Below, piece after piece: positions 27,207-35,406 of a stretch of 56,263 bases of DNA. Origin of the DNA: Actinomycetales bacterium (GTDB lineage Bacteria; Actinomycetota; Actinomycetes; Actinomycetales; Kineosporiaceae); NCBI GenBank assembly GCA_012719445.1, contig JAAYAH010000199.1:1-56263 (forward strand), given 5' to 3'. The notes beneath the pieces are model-generated. The model searched no databases and was not told the DNA's origin. It saw only the letters and a list, made by a program, of their open reading frames with translations. The position numbers and the translations under genes are program-made. How positions within the stretch are numbered: the first letter of the stretch is position 1; every line of letters begins with the position of its first letter.

Positions 27207-28157
27207 TCAGTCGTCGTCCTCGCCGTCCCGGGCACGCTCCTGCGGGATGGCCTGCACATCGAACGGCGTCCGCTGGTACACGCAGTAGTTCAGCCAGTTC
27301 GCGTAGAGCAGGAACGCGTGCGACCGCCAGGTCACGACGGGCTGGCGGCCGGGGTCGTCGTCGGGGAAGTAGTTGCGCGGGACCTCGATGGGCAGTCCCC
27401 TGGCCACGTCGCGCTCGTACTCGGTCCTCAGGGTGTTCCGGTCGTACTCGGGGTGACCGGTGACGAAGATCTGCCGCCCGTCCTCGCTGGCGGCGAGGTA
27501 CACGCCCGCCTCGTCGGAGTCCGCGAGCAGGACGAGGCCGGCCCTGCCCTCGATGTCCTCGGCCCTGACCTCGGTGTGCCGCGAGTGCGGGGCCGGGAAC
27601 ACCTCGTCGAACCCGCGGAGGACGGGAGCCCTGGGATCGAGCACCCGGTGCCGGAAGACCCCGAACATCTTCCGGTCGAGGGGGTACTTCTTCACGCCGA
27701 AGTGCCGGTACAGCCCGGCCTGGGCGCCCCAGCACACGTGCAGCGTCGAGAAGACGTGGTCGGCGCTCCAGTCCATCACCTCGCACAGCTCGGGCCAGTA
27801 GTCCACGTCCTCGAAGGGCAGCAGCTCGACCGGCGCCCCGGTGATCACGAGGCCGTCGAACTTCTGGTCGCGCACCTCCTCGAAGGTGGCGTAGAAGGCG
27901 GCGAGGTGCTCGGGAGCGGTGTTCCGCGACTCGTGGGTGTCCATCCGGAGCAGGGTGATCCGGACCTGGAGCGGGGTGTTGCCCAGCAGCCGCAGGAGCT
28001 GGGTCTCGGTGGCCACCTTGGTGGGCATGAGGTTGACGATCGCGATCCGCAGCGGCCGGATGTCCTGGTGCACCGCCCGCTTCTCGGACATCACGAACAC
28101 GTTCTCCGACTCGAGCGTCTTGCGCGCGGGCAGGGCGTGAGGGATGTTGACGGGCAC
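27207..28157 (-). CDS. metA: Homoserine O-acetyltransferase (MetA family)
   Basis: 316 residues, first committed step of methionine synthesis: activates the homoserine hydroxyl with an acyl-CoA. Catalytic Cys142 (HVCWGAQAG), His235 and Glu237 (TGHPEYD) are at their E. coli MetA positions, and length and N-terminus ([20 protein letters not shown]) match. Residue 111 is Glu ([10 protein letters not shown]); E. coli has Gly here, and Glu at this site is known to select acetyl-CoA over succinyl-CoA, so acetyl transfer is predicted despite the family name. GTG start with AGAGGAG at good distance. Single gene, divergent from endonuclease V; the leader holds a GNRA-capped hairpin. Downstream to 27010 is about 200 bases that must hold the Hsp90 promoter. 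Confidence 0.95.
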   Translation of the reverse strand: MPVNIPHALPARKTLESENVFVMSEKRAVHQDIRPLRIAIVNLMPTKVATETQLLRLLGNTPLQVRITLLRMDTHESRNTAPEHLAAFYATFEEVRDQKFDGLVITGAPVELLPFEDVDYWPELCEVMDWSADHVFSTLHVCWGAQAGLYRHFGVKKYPLDRKMFGVFRHRVLDPRAPVLRGFDEVFPAPHSRHTEVRAEDIEGRAGLVLLADSDEAGVYLAASEDGRQIFVTGHPEYDRNTLRTEYERDVARGLPIEVPRNYFPDDDPGRQPVVTWRSHAFLLYANWLNYCVYQRTPFDVQAIPQERARDGEDDD

Positions 28158-28202
28158 GGCTGCTCCTCTCGCGGCGGTGCGGCGACGGTCGATCCGACGT
28201 CA

Positions 28203-28220
28203 TGGCTCGTCCCCGAGCCA
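28203..28220 (-). promoter_or_regulatory. Leader hairpin upstream of metA
   Basis: On the minus strand TGGCTCG-GGGA-CGAGCCA is a perfect 7-base stem capped by a GNRA tetraloop, about 45 bases before the metA start. A methionine-gene leader is a natural place for control, but the conserved core of known SAM riboswitches was not found. Confidence 0.4.
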
Positions 28221-28372
28221 CATTGTGTGCCGCGATGCCTCGACGGTCTCATGGACCCGGCACCCCCGGCCGTCCGGGAGCCGGTGTGCGGGCTGTCCGG
28301 CGCCCGCTCCGACGACCCGGTCCGGCAGCACCGTCCCGACCGCGGGAACCGATGGTGTGCCACCGTGGCGGG

Positions 28373-28948
28373 GTGGACGGCGATCGGACCGGTGATCCGG
28401 CGGTGACGGGTGGGTGGCGGTGTCTCGCCGCCGTCGACGTCCACTACCCGAGCGGAGGAGGCGCCAGGGCAGCCCTGGTGACCAGCGCCGACCCGCGCTT
28501 CGCCACCATCGCCGCCGAGCACGTCGCGCACCTCGACCAGGTGGCCCCCTACCGGCCCGGCGCCTTCTACGCCAGGGAACTGCCCGCCCTGCGGGCCGTC
28601 CTCGCCCTCGTCGGCACCCCGGCCCCCGACCTGCTCGTCGTCGACGGCTACGTCGACCTCGATCCCGACGGCAGGCCGGGACTCGGCGCGCACGCCCACG
28701 CCGAGTTCGGCGTCCCGGTGATCGGCGTCGCGAAGACCGCCTTCCGCGGCGCGACCCACGCGGTCGAGGTGCGCCGGGGCGCGGCGACGCGACCCCTCCA
28801 CGTGACCGCCGCGGGGCTCGACCCCGCCGACGCCGCGACCCTGGTCCTGCGGATGGCGGGGCCGTTCCGGCTGCCGGACGCCCTCCGCCGGGTCGACGCC
28901 TTGTCCCGCGGGCGAGCCGGCATTCCCCGCCAGCAGGACACGCCATGA
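28373..28948 (+). CDS. nfi: Endonuclease V (short actinobacterial form)
   Basis: About 191 residues. Repairs deaminated DNA (or inosine-containing RNA) by cutting near inosine. AAVDVHY holds the first catalytic Asp, YRPGAFYARELP the Glu, LLVVDGYVDLDPDGRPGLGA the second Asp and substrate wedge region, VPVIGVAKTAF the conserved core, and PFRLPDALRRVDALSRG the C-terminal helix. It lacks the N-terminal helix of E. coli Nfi, as many actinobacterial members do. The start is uncertain: GTG 28373 is used, with ATG 28352 and GTG 28403 possible; none has a clear ribosome site. The gene is divergent from metA. Confidence 0.82.
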   Translation: MDGDRTGDPAVTGGWRCLAAVDVHYPSGGGARAALVTSADPRFATIAAEHVAHLDQVAPYRPGAFYARELPALRAVLALVGTPAPDLLVVDGYVDLDPDGRPGLGAHAHAEFGVPVIGVAKTAFRGATHAVEVRRGAATRPLHVTAAGLDPADAATLVLRMAGPFRLPDALRRVDALSRGRAGIPRQQDTP

Positions 28949-29014
28949 CCGCGCGGCGAACAGCAGATCCGGAGTACCGCCCGCAGGTACCCGCAAAGCG
29001 CTTCCCACCGGCTG

Positions 29015-29043
29015 TTGACATGGGCACAGCCACCACATAGCTT
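29015..29043 (+). promoter_or_regulatory. Probable promoter of the CBM2 protease gene
   Basis: A perfect TTGACA (29015-29020), a 17-base spacer and TAGCTT (29038-29043) lie about 190 bases upstream of the protease ATG, in an AT-richer gap (28949-29232) that holds no gene. The long leader could carry further control. Confidence 0.6.
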
Positions 29044-29232
29044 CCCCAGTCAATACATGCCGGTGCACGTATGAACTGGTGTCCGCGACATCCGCTCGTA
29101 TTGGCATCGGTCGACGTCAGGGATCCCCCGCCAAATCCCTGTCTGTTGCTGATCGAACCTGGTCACCAGGTGAGCGAGCCCTCACCGGCTCGTGACCGGG
29201 CCGTTCACGGACCGTCGCACCGGAGGCTTCAT

Positions 29233-30702
29233 ATGCGTCGCACAGCATTTCGTCGAATAGTTTCGCCGGCTGTACTGCTGGCGTGTGCCCTTGCGGCCGC
29301 GTCATCCCTCACCGGAGCATCGGCCCAGCCGAGCCCGGTACCGAGTTCCGTCGACCTGAACCGGGATCCGGGAGCGGCGTCCGCGCTGAGCAGCAGGCTG
29401 AGGGAACGCCTCGGGGCTCGCACGGCAGGCACCTACCTGGACCGGGCCAGCGGGCGGGTGGTGGCAACGATCACTGATCCCGCCGCGGCGGCCGACGTGA
29501 CCGCAGCCGGTGCGGTGCCGAGGCTGGTCACCCGATCCAGGGCACAGCTCGACAGCGCCACGAGCGCGTTGGGCCGTACGGCCCGGATCGCCGGCACCTC
29601 GTGGGCGGTGGACCCGGTCACGAACCAGGTCGCGGTGCAGTACGACAGCACCGTGAAGGGCGAGGCGCTGACCCGGCTGCGGTCGGCGGTCGCGAAGCTC
29701 GGTGGGGCCGTGCGACTGGAGGCGACCCCCGGCACGCTCACCCCGTTCATGTCCGGCGGTGACGCGATCTACTCCAGCCGGGCGCGCTGCTCGCTCGGGT
29801 TCAACGTCCAGCGGAACGGCACGTACTACTTCCTCACCGCGGGCCACTGCGGGAACGGCAGTTCGACCTGGTACGGCTCGAACCGGAGCACCACCATCGG
29901 GTCGCTGGTCAACAGCAGCTTCCCCGGCAACGACTACGCCCTGGTCCAGTACACCAACCCGAACGTCTCGCACGAGGGCACGGTCGGCAGCCAGCCGATC
30001 ACCGGCGCGGCGAACGCGACGGTCGGCCAGTCGGTCACCCGCCGGGGCAGCACCACCGGCACCCGCACCGGCACGGTCACCGGCCTCAACGCCACCGTGA
30101 ACTACCCCCAGGGCAGTGTCAGCGGCCTGATCCGCACCACGGTGTGCGCGGAGCAGGGCGACAGCGGCGGCTCTCTCTACTCCGGCAGCACGGCCCTCGG
30201 CCTGACCTCCGGAGGCAACGGCAACTGCCTGACCGGAGGCACGACGTACTTCCAGCCGGTCACCGAGGCGCTGTCGGCCTACGGAGTGAGCATGGTCACC
30301 TCCGGCTCACAGTCCACCAGCCAGTCGACCACGACCAGCCCGCGGACGACCACGACGACCCGGACCAGCACCACGACGTCCGGTGGCGGGGGTGGGACGG
30401 CGGGTTGCCAGGCCACCTACACGATCGCGAACCAGTGGCCGGGCGGCTTCCAGGGTGACGTCTCGATCCGGAACACCGGGACCTCGGCCACCAGGAGCTG
30501 GACGGTCCAGTGGACCTTCTCCGGCGGGCAGACCATCACCTCCTCGTGGAACGTCGCCCTCTCGGTCAGCGGCGGTTCGGTGACCGCCCGCAACGTCGAC
30601 TACAACGGGACGATCGCTCCGGGGAGCAGCACCTCGTTCGGCTTCCAGGGCACCTGGACCTCGGCGAACCCCGTGCCGAGCGTGAGCTGCAGCGCCGGCT
30701 GA
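29233..30702 (+). CDS. Secreted S1-family serine protease with cellulose-binding CBM2
   Basis: 489 residues. Signal peptide ([16 protein letters not shown]), then an alpha-lytic-type pro-domain to about 165, then a chymotrypsin-fold protease: His in [10 protein letters not shown] (near 204), Asp in NDYALVQY (near 233), Ser in [12 protein letters not shown] (near 310). This is the streptogrisin/alpha-lytic pattern. A Thr/Ser linker ([20 protein letters not shown]) leads to a C-terminal CBM2 (about 391-489; [20 protein letters not shown] to a final Cys). GGAGG six bases before ATG 29233 sets the start. The pro-domain would act as folding chaperone and be cut off. The CBM2 would hold the protease on cellulose or chitin. 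Confidence 0.95.
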   Translation: MRRTAFRRIVSPAVLLACALAAASSLTGASAQPSPVPSSVDLNRDPGAASALSSRLRERLGARTAGTYLDRASGRVVATITDPAAAADVTAAGAVPRLVTRSRAQLDSATSALGRTARIAGTSWAVDPVTNQVAVQYDSTVKGEALTRLRSAVAKLGGAVRLEATPGTLTPFMSGGDAIYSSRARCSLGFNVQRNGTYYFLTAGHCGNGSSTWYGSNRSTTIGSLVNSSFPGNDYALVQYTNPNVSHEGTVGSQPITGAANATVGQSVTRRGSTTGTRTGTVTGLNATVNYPQGSVSGLIRTTVCAEQGDSGGSLYSGSTALGLTSGGNGNCLTGGTTYFQPVTEALSAYGVSMVTSGSQSTSQSTTTSPRTTTTTRTSTTTSGGGGGTAGCQATYTIANQWPGGFQGDVSIRNTGTSATRSWTVQWTFSGGQTITSSWNVALSVSGGSVTARNVDYNGTIAPGSSTSFGFQGTWTSANPVPSVSCSAG

Positions 30703-30708
30703 CGACGC

Positions 30709-30753
30709 GCGACGCCCCCGGGACACCTGCCAGGGTGGGTCCGGGGGCGTCGC
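30709..30753. terminator. Hairpin terminator after the protease gene
   Basis: A 13-base perfect stem (30709-30721 with 30741-30753), its loop able to pair further inside, starts six bases after the protease stop codon and before the LOG-like gene. Confidence 0.85.
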
Positions 30754-30794
30754 CGTCCCCGCAACCGGGTCCGGAACGCGGAGGGGAGAGGGTC

Positions 30795-31271
30795 GTGGCG
30801 GTCCAGGTCGCGGTGTGCGGACCGGGCGAGTGCTCCGAGCGGGAGGCCGAGGACGCCGTCCGGATCGGTCGGCTCCTCGCCGAGCGGGGGGCGACCGTGG
30901 TCTGCGGCGGCGGGGCCGGGGTGATGGCGGCGGTGGCGGCCGGGGCGCGCTCCGGCGGCGGTGTCGCCGTCGGCGTCCGTGCCGACGACGACCGGGACGG
31001 GGCGCCGTCCGACCTGACCGCGACGCTCACGACGAACCTCGGACAGGCCCGCAACGCGGTCATCGTGTGGAGCGCGGACGCGGTGATCGCCGTCGGCGGG
31101 TCATGGGGAACCCTCAGCGAGATCGCGCTCGCCCTGCGGCGGGGCGGCGTCCCGGTGGTCTCCCTCGGCGGATGGGGGGTCACCGACGCCGACGGACGGC
31201 CGGTCCCCGGGATCCTCGACGCCGGGACGCCGGAGGAGGCGGTCGACCTCGCCCTGGCCGGGATCACCTGA
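30795..31271 (+). CDS. LOG/SLOG-fold protein (TIGR00725-like)
   Basis: 158 residues with a Rossmann-like layout: VAVCGPGECSEREAEDAVRI, GATVVCGGGAGVMAAVAAGA, DAVIAVGGSWGTLSEIALAL. The GGxxG and PGGxGT-like (here GGSWGTLSE) motifs are the nucleotide-binding elements of lysine-decarboxylase-like LOG and related proteins; true LOG has PGGxGTxxE, so this belongs to a sister group. Likely binds or cleaves a nucleotide-type ligand; real role unknown. GTG start at 30795 with GGGGAGAGG upstream. The upstream open frame runs into the protease gene and was not used. Confidence 0.82.
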   Translation: MAVQVAVCGPGECSEREAEDAVRIGRLLAERGATVVCGGGAGVMAAVAAGARSGGGVAVGVRADDDRDGAPSDLTATLTTNLGQARNAVIVWSADAVIAVGGSWGTLSEIALALRRGGVPVVSLGGWGVTDADGRPVPGILDAGTPEEAVDLALAGIT

Positions 31272-31329
31272 CGACGGGACCTGCCCGCTCCACGACCGGG
31301 ACCTGCACGCTCCACCGCGGGGTCGCCGT

Positions 31330-31629
31330 GTACCCGGCTGCGCCACCGTCGGCCTCGGTGACCTCGGCGTCCAGACCCGTCGCTGCTTCGAGATCGCCTT
31401 CGCCGCGCTGGCTGCGGTCGGGGCACGACCCGAGGACGTGGTGCGGACCAGGGTCCTGCTGACCGACGTCGAGCGGTGGCGGGAGGCTGCAGCGGTCCAC
31501 GGTGAGCTCTTCGCCGCCGTCCGTCCCGCCAGCACCTTCGTCGAGGTCTCCCGGCTCATCGACCCGGAGTGGCTGGTCGAGGTCGAGGTGGACGCCGTGG
31601 TGACGGTTGAGGGCGCCCGATCGGGGTAG
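31330..31629 (+). pseudogene. N-terminally truncated RidA-family gene
   Basis: The frame reads VPGCATVGLGDLGVQTRRCF, EIAFAALAAVGARPEDVVRT, RVLLTDVERW and FVEVSRLIDPEWLVEVEVDA, a good match to the last three quarters of RidA/YjgF proteins. The usual first ~35 residues and a start codon are missing; upstream the frame turns to unrelated codons near an imperfect 20-base direct repeat (31273-31316). The loss is probably a deletion or frameshift in the first strand. The Arg that RidA uses for imine hydrolysis is not evident (RPAST), so even an intact form would be a non-deaminase Rid relative. Confidence 0.7.
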
Positions 31630-31639
31630 TCGACGCGCC

Positions 31640-32167
31640 ATGAGCACTCCGACGTCACCGCCGGCGCACACCCCGTCGTCGCTTCCGGCCAAGCACCCGA
31701 GAACCCCGCTCGCGGGCCCCTACGGGCATCCCTTCCACCCGATCCTGGTCACCGTGCCCATCGGCACGTGGCTGGCCAGCCTGGTGTTCGACATCGCCGC
31801 CAGGGTGAGCGACGACTCCTCGGCCTTCGCCACGGGCTCGCTGTGGCTCATCGGCATCGGTCTCGTCGGCGCTCTGCTGGCCGCTCTGTTCGGGGCCCTC
31901 GACCTGACGACCATCCCCTCGGGCACGCGAGCCTTCCTCACCGGCGTCACCCACATGGCGCTCAACCTGGCCGTCACGGCCCTGTTCGCCCTGGGGTTCG
32001 TCATCCGCCTCGAACAGGGGACGGACTCGGTCGGCGCCTTCCCGATGGTCCTGTCGGTCCTCGCGCTGATCCTCCTCGGGGCGTCCGGTTGGCTCGGCGG
32101 CCTGCTCTCCTACCACTACGGGGTCCGGGTCGCCGACGAGCGCACCCAGGCCGACGGCTTCCGCTGA
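31640..32167 (+). CDS. DUF2231 membrane protein
   Basis: 175 residues. The PYGHPFHPILVTVPIGTWLA segment is the start of the DUF2231 domain, followed by four transmembrane helices (ASLVFDIAARV, LWLIGIGLVGALLAALFGAL, HMALNLAVTALFALGFVIRL, VLSVLALILLGASGWLGGLL) with conserved His residues at membrane faces that may bind heme or metal. Function unknown in general. Start ATG 31640 is chosen by homology; the ribosome site is weak. An 8-base microsatellite follows the stop. Confidence 0.85.
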   Translation: MSTPTSPPAHTPSSLPAKHPRTPLAGPYGHPFHPILVTVPIGTWLASLVFDIAARVSDDSSAFATGSLWLIGIGLVGALLAALFGALDLTTIPSGTRAFLTGVTHMALNLAVTALFALGFVIRLEQGTDSVGAFPMVLSVLALILLGASGWLGGLLSYHYGVRVADERTQADGFR

Positions 32168-32198
32168 TCCGACGGAGGCGGTCGACGGCAGCCTGTCG

Positions 32199-32238
32199 GC
32201 AGTCGGGCAGTCGGGCAGTCGGGCAGTCGGGCAGTCGG
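32199..32238 (+). repeat. 8-bp microsatellite, five perfect units
   Basis: GCAGTCGG is repeated five times without error, with degenerate units on both sides (about 32191-32267). It lies between the converging DUF2231 gene (stop 32167) and the small membrane protein gene (stop 32262), the last units touching the latter's stop. Confidence 0.95.
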
Positions 32239-32261
32239 CCGCCGGGCAGTCGGGCAGCCGG

Positions 32262-32654
32262 TCAGCCGTCCGGGGTGAACAACCCCTGCACACCCACGGC
32301 GACGGCGATGAGCCCGAAGACGGCGAGCAGCAGGGCGGCTCCCGTCGTACCGTCCCGCCCGTCCCGCCAGAGTGATTCCCGGCCGGTCAGGCGGTCCCAC
32401 AGCAGGATGACGCCGACCCCGATCCCGACGACCTCGAAGTGGAAGACGTGCGGGCCGGACACCACGTGCATGATCAGGAAGTACCCGCCGGCGACCAGGG
32501 CGACGATCCCGACGATCCACCCCACCCCCGCGAGGGATCCACCCACCCGGCCGAGACCGTCCCCGACCCGGGGCAGTGCGCGCAGCAGGCCGACGGCCAG
32601 CAGGAACCCGCCGACGATGGTGGCGAGGTCGAGCAGCAGCGCCATGACGTTCAC
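32262..32654 (-). CDS. Four-helix membrane protein, unknown function
   Basis: About 130 residues from GTG 32654 (ATG 32645 also possible), with GAGGAGAGG upstream. Hydrophobic helices: MALLLDLATIVGGFLLAVGL, WIVGIVALVAGGYFLIMHVV, FEVVGIGVGVILLW, LLLAVFGLIAVAVGVQGLF. A His-containing loop (SGPHVFHFE) sits between helices 2 and 3. No family recognised; codon use is normal for the window. Confidence 0.7.
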   Translation of the reverse strand: MNVMALLLDLATIVGGFLLAVGLLRALPRVGDGLGRVGGSLAGVGWIVGIVALVAGGYFLIMHVVSGPHVFHFEVVGIGVGVILLWDRLTGRESLWRDGRDGTTGAALLLAVFGLIAVAVGVQGLFTPDG

Positions 32655-32759
32655 GAAGACCGTCCTCTCCTCCCCCCTCGTTCCGATCCGATTCCCCACC
32701 CGCAGGCCCCGCAGATACAAGGATGCGCGGGGAGCATAGAGCGCCGGGCACAAGATCTT

Positions 32760-32794
32760 GGTGGATACGGCACCGGATTCGGTTCGGATCCACC
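32760..32794 (-). terminator. Imperfect hairpin downstream of the sugar dehydrogenase gene
   Basis: GGTGGAT (32760-32766) pairs with ATCCACC (32788-32794), with further CG and CCG/CGG pairs inside. It lies about 80 bases after the sugar dehydrogenase stop (32876) and before the next minus-strand gene. An imperfect ~27-base direct repeat (about 32823-32877) lies between hairpin and gene end. Confidence 0.45.
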
Positions 32795-32875
32795 ACGATC
32801 ACGGGTCCTCACCGCAGCCGCCCATGGCCAGACTCCGGCCGGACACCCCCACGGCCAGGCTCCGGCCGGACGCTC

Positions 32876-34033
32876 TCACGGGCCGACTCCGGGGAACCGG
32901 ATGAGGCGATCGTCGTCCGGTCGGGGGTCGCCCCGGCCGTCGGTGTTCGAGGTCGTCAGCCACATGGCCCCGTCCGGAGCCTCGACGACGGTGCGCAACC
33001 GCCCGTGGGCTCCGCGCAGTTCGTCGACCGGATCCCCGACCGACCCCCCGGACAGCGGCACCGTCCACAGCCTCTGCCCGCGCAGGGCGGCGACATAGAG
33101 GGTGTCCCCGATGACGACGGCACCGGACGGTGACGCCTCGTCGGTGCTCCAGACGATCAGCGGATCGACGAACTGGCCCTCGCCGTCGCCGCCCCTGCCC
33201 TCGACCTCCGGCCAGCCGTAGTTGCCCCCCGGCTCGATGCGGTTCAGCTCGTCGAACCGGTTCTGGCCGAACTCCACGGCGTACATCCGGTCCTCGTCGT
33301 CCCAGGCCAGGCCCTGCACGTTCCGGTGGCCGAGGCTGTACACCGGGGACCCCGGCGTGGGGTTGCCGGGCGCCGGGTCGCCGTCCGGGGTCAACCGGAG
33401 GATCTTGCCGGCCAGGCTGTCCGGGTCCTGGGAGGCGCCGCCGTCGGTCGCGTCCCCGGTGCCGGCGTAGAGCATCCCGTCGGGGCCGAAGGCGATCCGG
33501 CCGCCGTTGTGCACGGAGGCCTTCGGGATCCCGTCGACGAGCACCTCCGGGGCGGCGTCCCCATCGAGCCGGAACCGCACGATCCGGTTGTCCGAGGCGG
33601 CGGTGAGGTACGCGTAGACGGGCCCCCCGTCGTCGCTGCCGGGAGGAACGGCCAGGCCGAGGAGGCCGCCCTCACCCTGCGCGACGACACCGGGGACCCG
33701 GTACACCTCCTCGGGAGCTCCCCCCTCCCCCGGCACCCGGAGCACCCGGCCGCTGTCCCGCTCGCCCACCAGGGCGTCCCCGTCGGGCAGGAACGCGAGC
33801 CCCCACGGGATGTCGATCCCCGTGGCCACGTCCCGCCCGGAGGCCAGGTCGACGCCGGTGCCACCGGGCACGGCCTCCGCCCTGGTGGCGGTCGAGGTCG
33901 CCGGGGACCCGGCGGCCCGGTCGTCCCCGGCCTGGCAGGCCCCGAGCGGGACCGCCACGACCACCGCAGCCAGGAGCGTGGCGACCCGGCCGCCGCTCCG
34001 GCCGCCGTCCGGCTCCGCCGTCGCTCGGATCAC
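32876..34033 (-). CDS. PQQ-type soluble aldose sugar dehydrogenase lipoprotein
   Basis: 385 residues. Lipoprotein signal: AVVVAVPLGACQ gives a lipobox with the modified Cys, so the mature protein sits on the outer face of the membrane. A six-bladed beta-propeller of the GSDH/YliI family follows: IPWGLAFLPDGDALVGERD, EGGLLGLAVPP, ASVHNGGRIAFGPDGMLYAG, YSLGHRNVQGLAWDDEDRMY, EPGGNYGWPEVEG. The His/Arg of HNGGRIAFG and GHRN match PQQ-contact segments. Predicted to oxidise sugars outside the cell, passing electrons to an acceptor; PQQ synthesis genes are not in the window. GTG 34033 overlaps the upstream stop (GTGA), coupling it to the DUF2892 gene. Confidence 0.88.
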   Translation of the reverse strand: MIRATAEPDGGRSGGRVATLLAAVVVAVPLGACQAGDDRAAGSPATSTATRAEAVPGGTGVDLASGRDVATGIDIPWGLAFLPDGDALVGERDSGRVLRVPGEGGAPEEVYRVPGVVAQGEGGLLGLAVPPGSDDGGPVYAYLTAASDNRIVRFRLDGDAAPEVLVDGIPKASVHNGGRIAFGPDGMLYAGTGDATDGGASQDPDSLAGKILRLTPDGDPAPGNPTPGSPVYSLGHRNVQGLAWDDEDRMYAVEFGQNRFDELNRIEPGGNYGWPEVEGRGGDGEGQFVDPLIVWSTDEASPSGAVVIGDTLYVAALRGQRLWTVPLSGGSVGDPVDELRGAHGRLRTVVEAPDGAMWLTTSNTDGRGDPRPDDDRLIRFPGVGP

Positions 34034-34446
34034 CAGGGCACCGTCCTGCCGGCCGAGGCCGTCACGCCGACCCCGATCATCGCCGTGCGCTCGAGGTCGA
34101 TCTCCCGGCGGGTACGCGCACCCCACCGGCGGACGACCTCGACCGGGGGGCACCAGCCCTGCACGGCGTGCTGCAGCAGGAAGGCCGGGACGACACCCGC
34201 GAGCAGCAGCCAGCGACGGGGGACGAACACACCAGCGAGCACCGCCCCCAGGGTGAGCGTCGCGGCGTTCGCCTCCAGCACCCGCTCCACGTCCCGCTCG
34301 CGGTCCAGCCGGCGGATGCGGTAGCTGATCGCTCCCTCCGGTCGCCCGACGAAGCGCTCCATCGACGCCAGCATCGCGTCGTCGATCCGCCGGTTGACGT
34401 GATCGGCGGTACGGGAACGGACTGGGTCGGCCGACGACCGTGCCAT
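34030..34446 (-). CDS. DUF2892-type small membrane protein
   Basis: 138 residues from ATG 34446 with GGAGGAG just upstream. After a charged N-terminal ~75 residues, two helices (LTLGAVLAGVFV, WLLLAGVVPAFLLQHAVQGW) match the YgaP-like/DUF2892 transmembrane pair, ending WCPPVEVVRR. Such domains occur alone or attached to rhodaneses; none is present here. Function unknown; co-translated with the sugar dehydrogenase. Confidence 0.75.
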   Translation of the reverse strand: MARSSADPVRSRTADHVNRRIDDAMLASMERFVGRPEGAISYRIRRLDRERDVERVLEANAATLTLGAVLAGVFVPRRWLLLAGVVPAFLLQHAVQGWCPPVEVVRRWGARTRREIDLERTAMIGVGVTASAGRTVPW

Positions 34447-34574
34447 GGCTCCTCCTCCGGTCTCCGGGGGAGGGTGCCCAATCCGCGGCCGACTATGCGT
34501 CGCTCCCCCGATCGATGCCCGGCCCCGGCGGGGTCGCTTGCCCCGACCCGCACCCCTCCGCTGGGATCGGAGCC

Positions 34575-35390
34575 GTGACCGGGATCCCCGAGGACGACGC
34601 AGCGCCCCCCGAGGACGACGCGACGACCGTCGCCCACACCGCGACCAACCGCGAGTACTGGGACGGCATGGCGGACGGCTACGCCGAGCCCGGACGGCAG
34701 CGCTGGGCGGCGGACGAGCCGATCTGGGGGATCTGGGACCTCCCGCAGTCACGGCTGCCGGTCCTGCCGGGCGACGTCGCCGGGCTGGCGACCGTCGAGC
34801 TGGGCTGCGGGACGGCGTACGTCTCGGCCTGGCTGGCCAGGCGGGGTGCGCGTCCCGTGGGGATCGACAACTCGCCGCGGCAGCTCGCCACCGCGCGGGA
34901 GCTCCAGGACCTGCACGGGCTGGCGTTCCCGCTGCACCTGGGCGACGCGGAGACGACCCCGTTCGCCGACGCCGCCTTCGACCTGGCGATCAGCGAGTAC
35001 GGGGCCTCGATCTGGTGCGACCCGTACCGCTGGATCCCCGAGGCCGCCCGGTTGCTACGCCCCGGCGGGAGACTGGTCTTCATCCGGAACGCGACCCTGC
35101 TGATGCTCTGCGAGCCGGAGACCGGGGTCGCCACCGACCGCCTGCTGCGAGCCCAGTTCGGGCTGCACCGGTTGGAGTGGGACGACCCCGAGGGGCGCTG
35201 CGTGGAGTTCCACCTCCCGCACGGCGAGCTGATCCGGCTGCTCGGCCGCTCCGGCTTCGTGGTGGAGGACCTGATCGAGGTCCAGGCCCCGGACGACGCG
35301 CCGAGCGGCCACCCGTACGTCACCGCGGACTGGGGACGCCACTGGCCCACCGAGGAGGTGTGGTTCACCCGCCGCGTGACCACCGGCTGA
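34575..35390 (+). CDS. Class I SAM-dependent methyltransferase
   Basis: 271 residues. Motif I VELGCGTAYVSAWLARRGAR, an acidic end of strand 2 (GIDNS), LHLGDAETTPFADAAFDLAI (motifs II/post-I) and RLLRPGGRLVFIRN (motif III) define a Methyltransf_11 fold. NREYWDGMADGYAEPGRQRW at the N-terminus is usual in small-molecule methyltransferases of actinobacteria. Substrate unknown. GTG 34575 with GGAG at short distance; frame open further upstream without similarity. It converges on the sigma-factor gene with only 16 bases between stops. Confidence 0.88.
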   Translation: MTGIPEDDAAPPEDDATTVAHTATNREYWDGMADGYAEPGRQRWAADEPIWGIWDLPQSRLPVLPGDVAGLATVELGCGTAYVSAWLARRGARPVGIDNSPRQLATARELQDLHGLAFPLHLGDAETTPFADAAFDLAISEYGASIWCDPYRWIPEAARLLRPGGRLVFIRNATLLMLCEPETGVATDRLLRAQFGLHRLEWDDPEGRCVEFHLPHGELIRLLGRSGFVVEDLIEVQAPDDAPSGHPYVTADWGRHWPTEEVWFTRRVTTG

Positions 35391-35406
35391 CGGCGACCGG
35401 TGATCG

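Noticed and set aside
28158-28351. SAM-IV or SAM-I riboswitch before metA
   Set aside because: Helix layout is vaguely similar, but the conserved GGCAACC-type core and pseudoknot sequence were not found.
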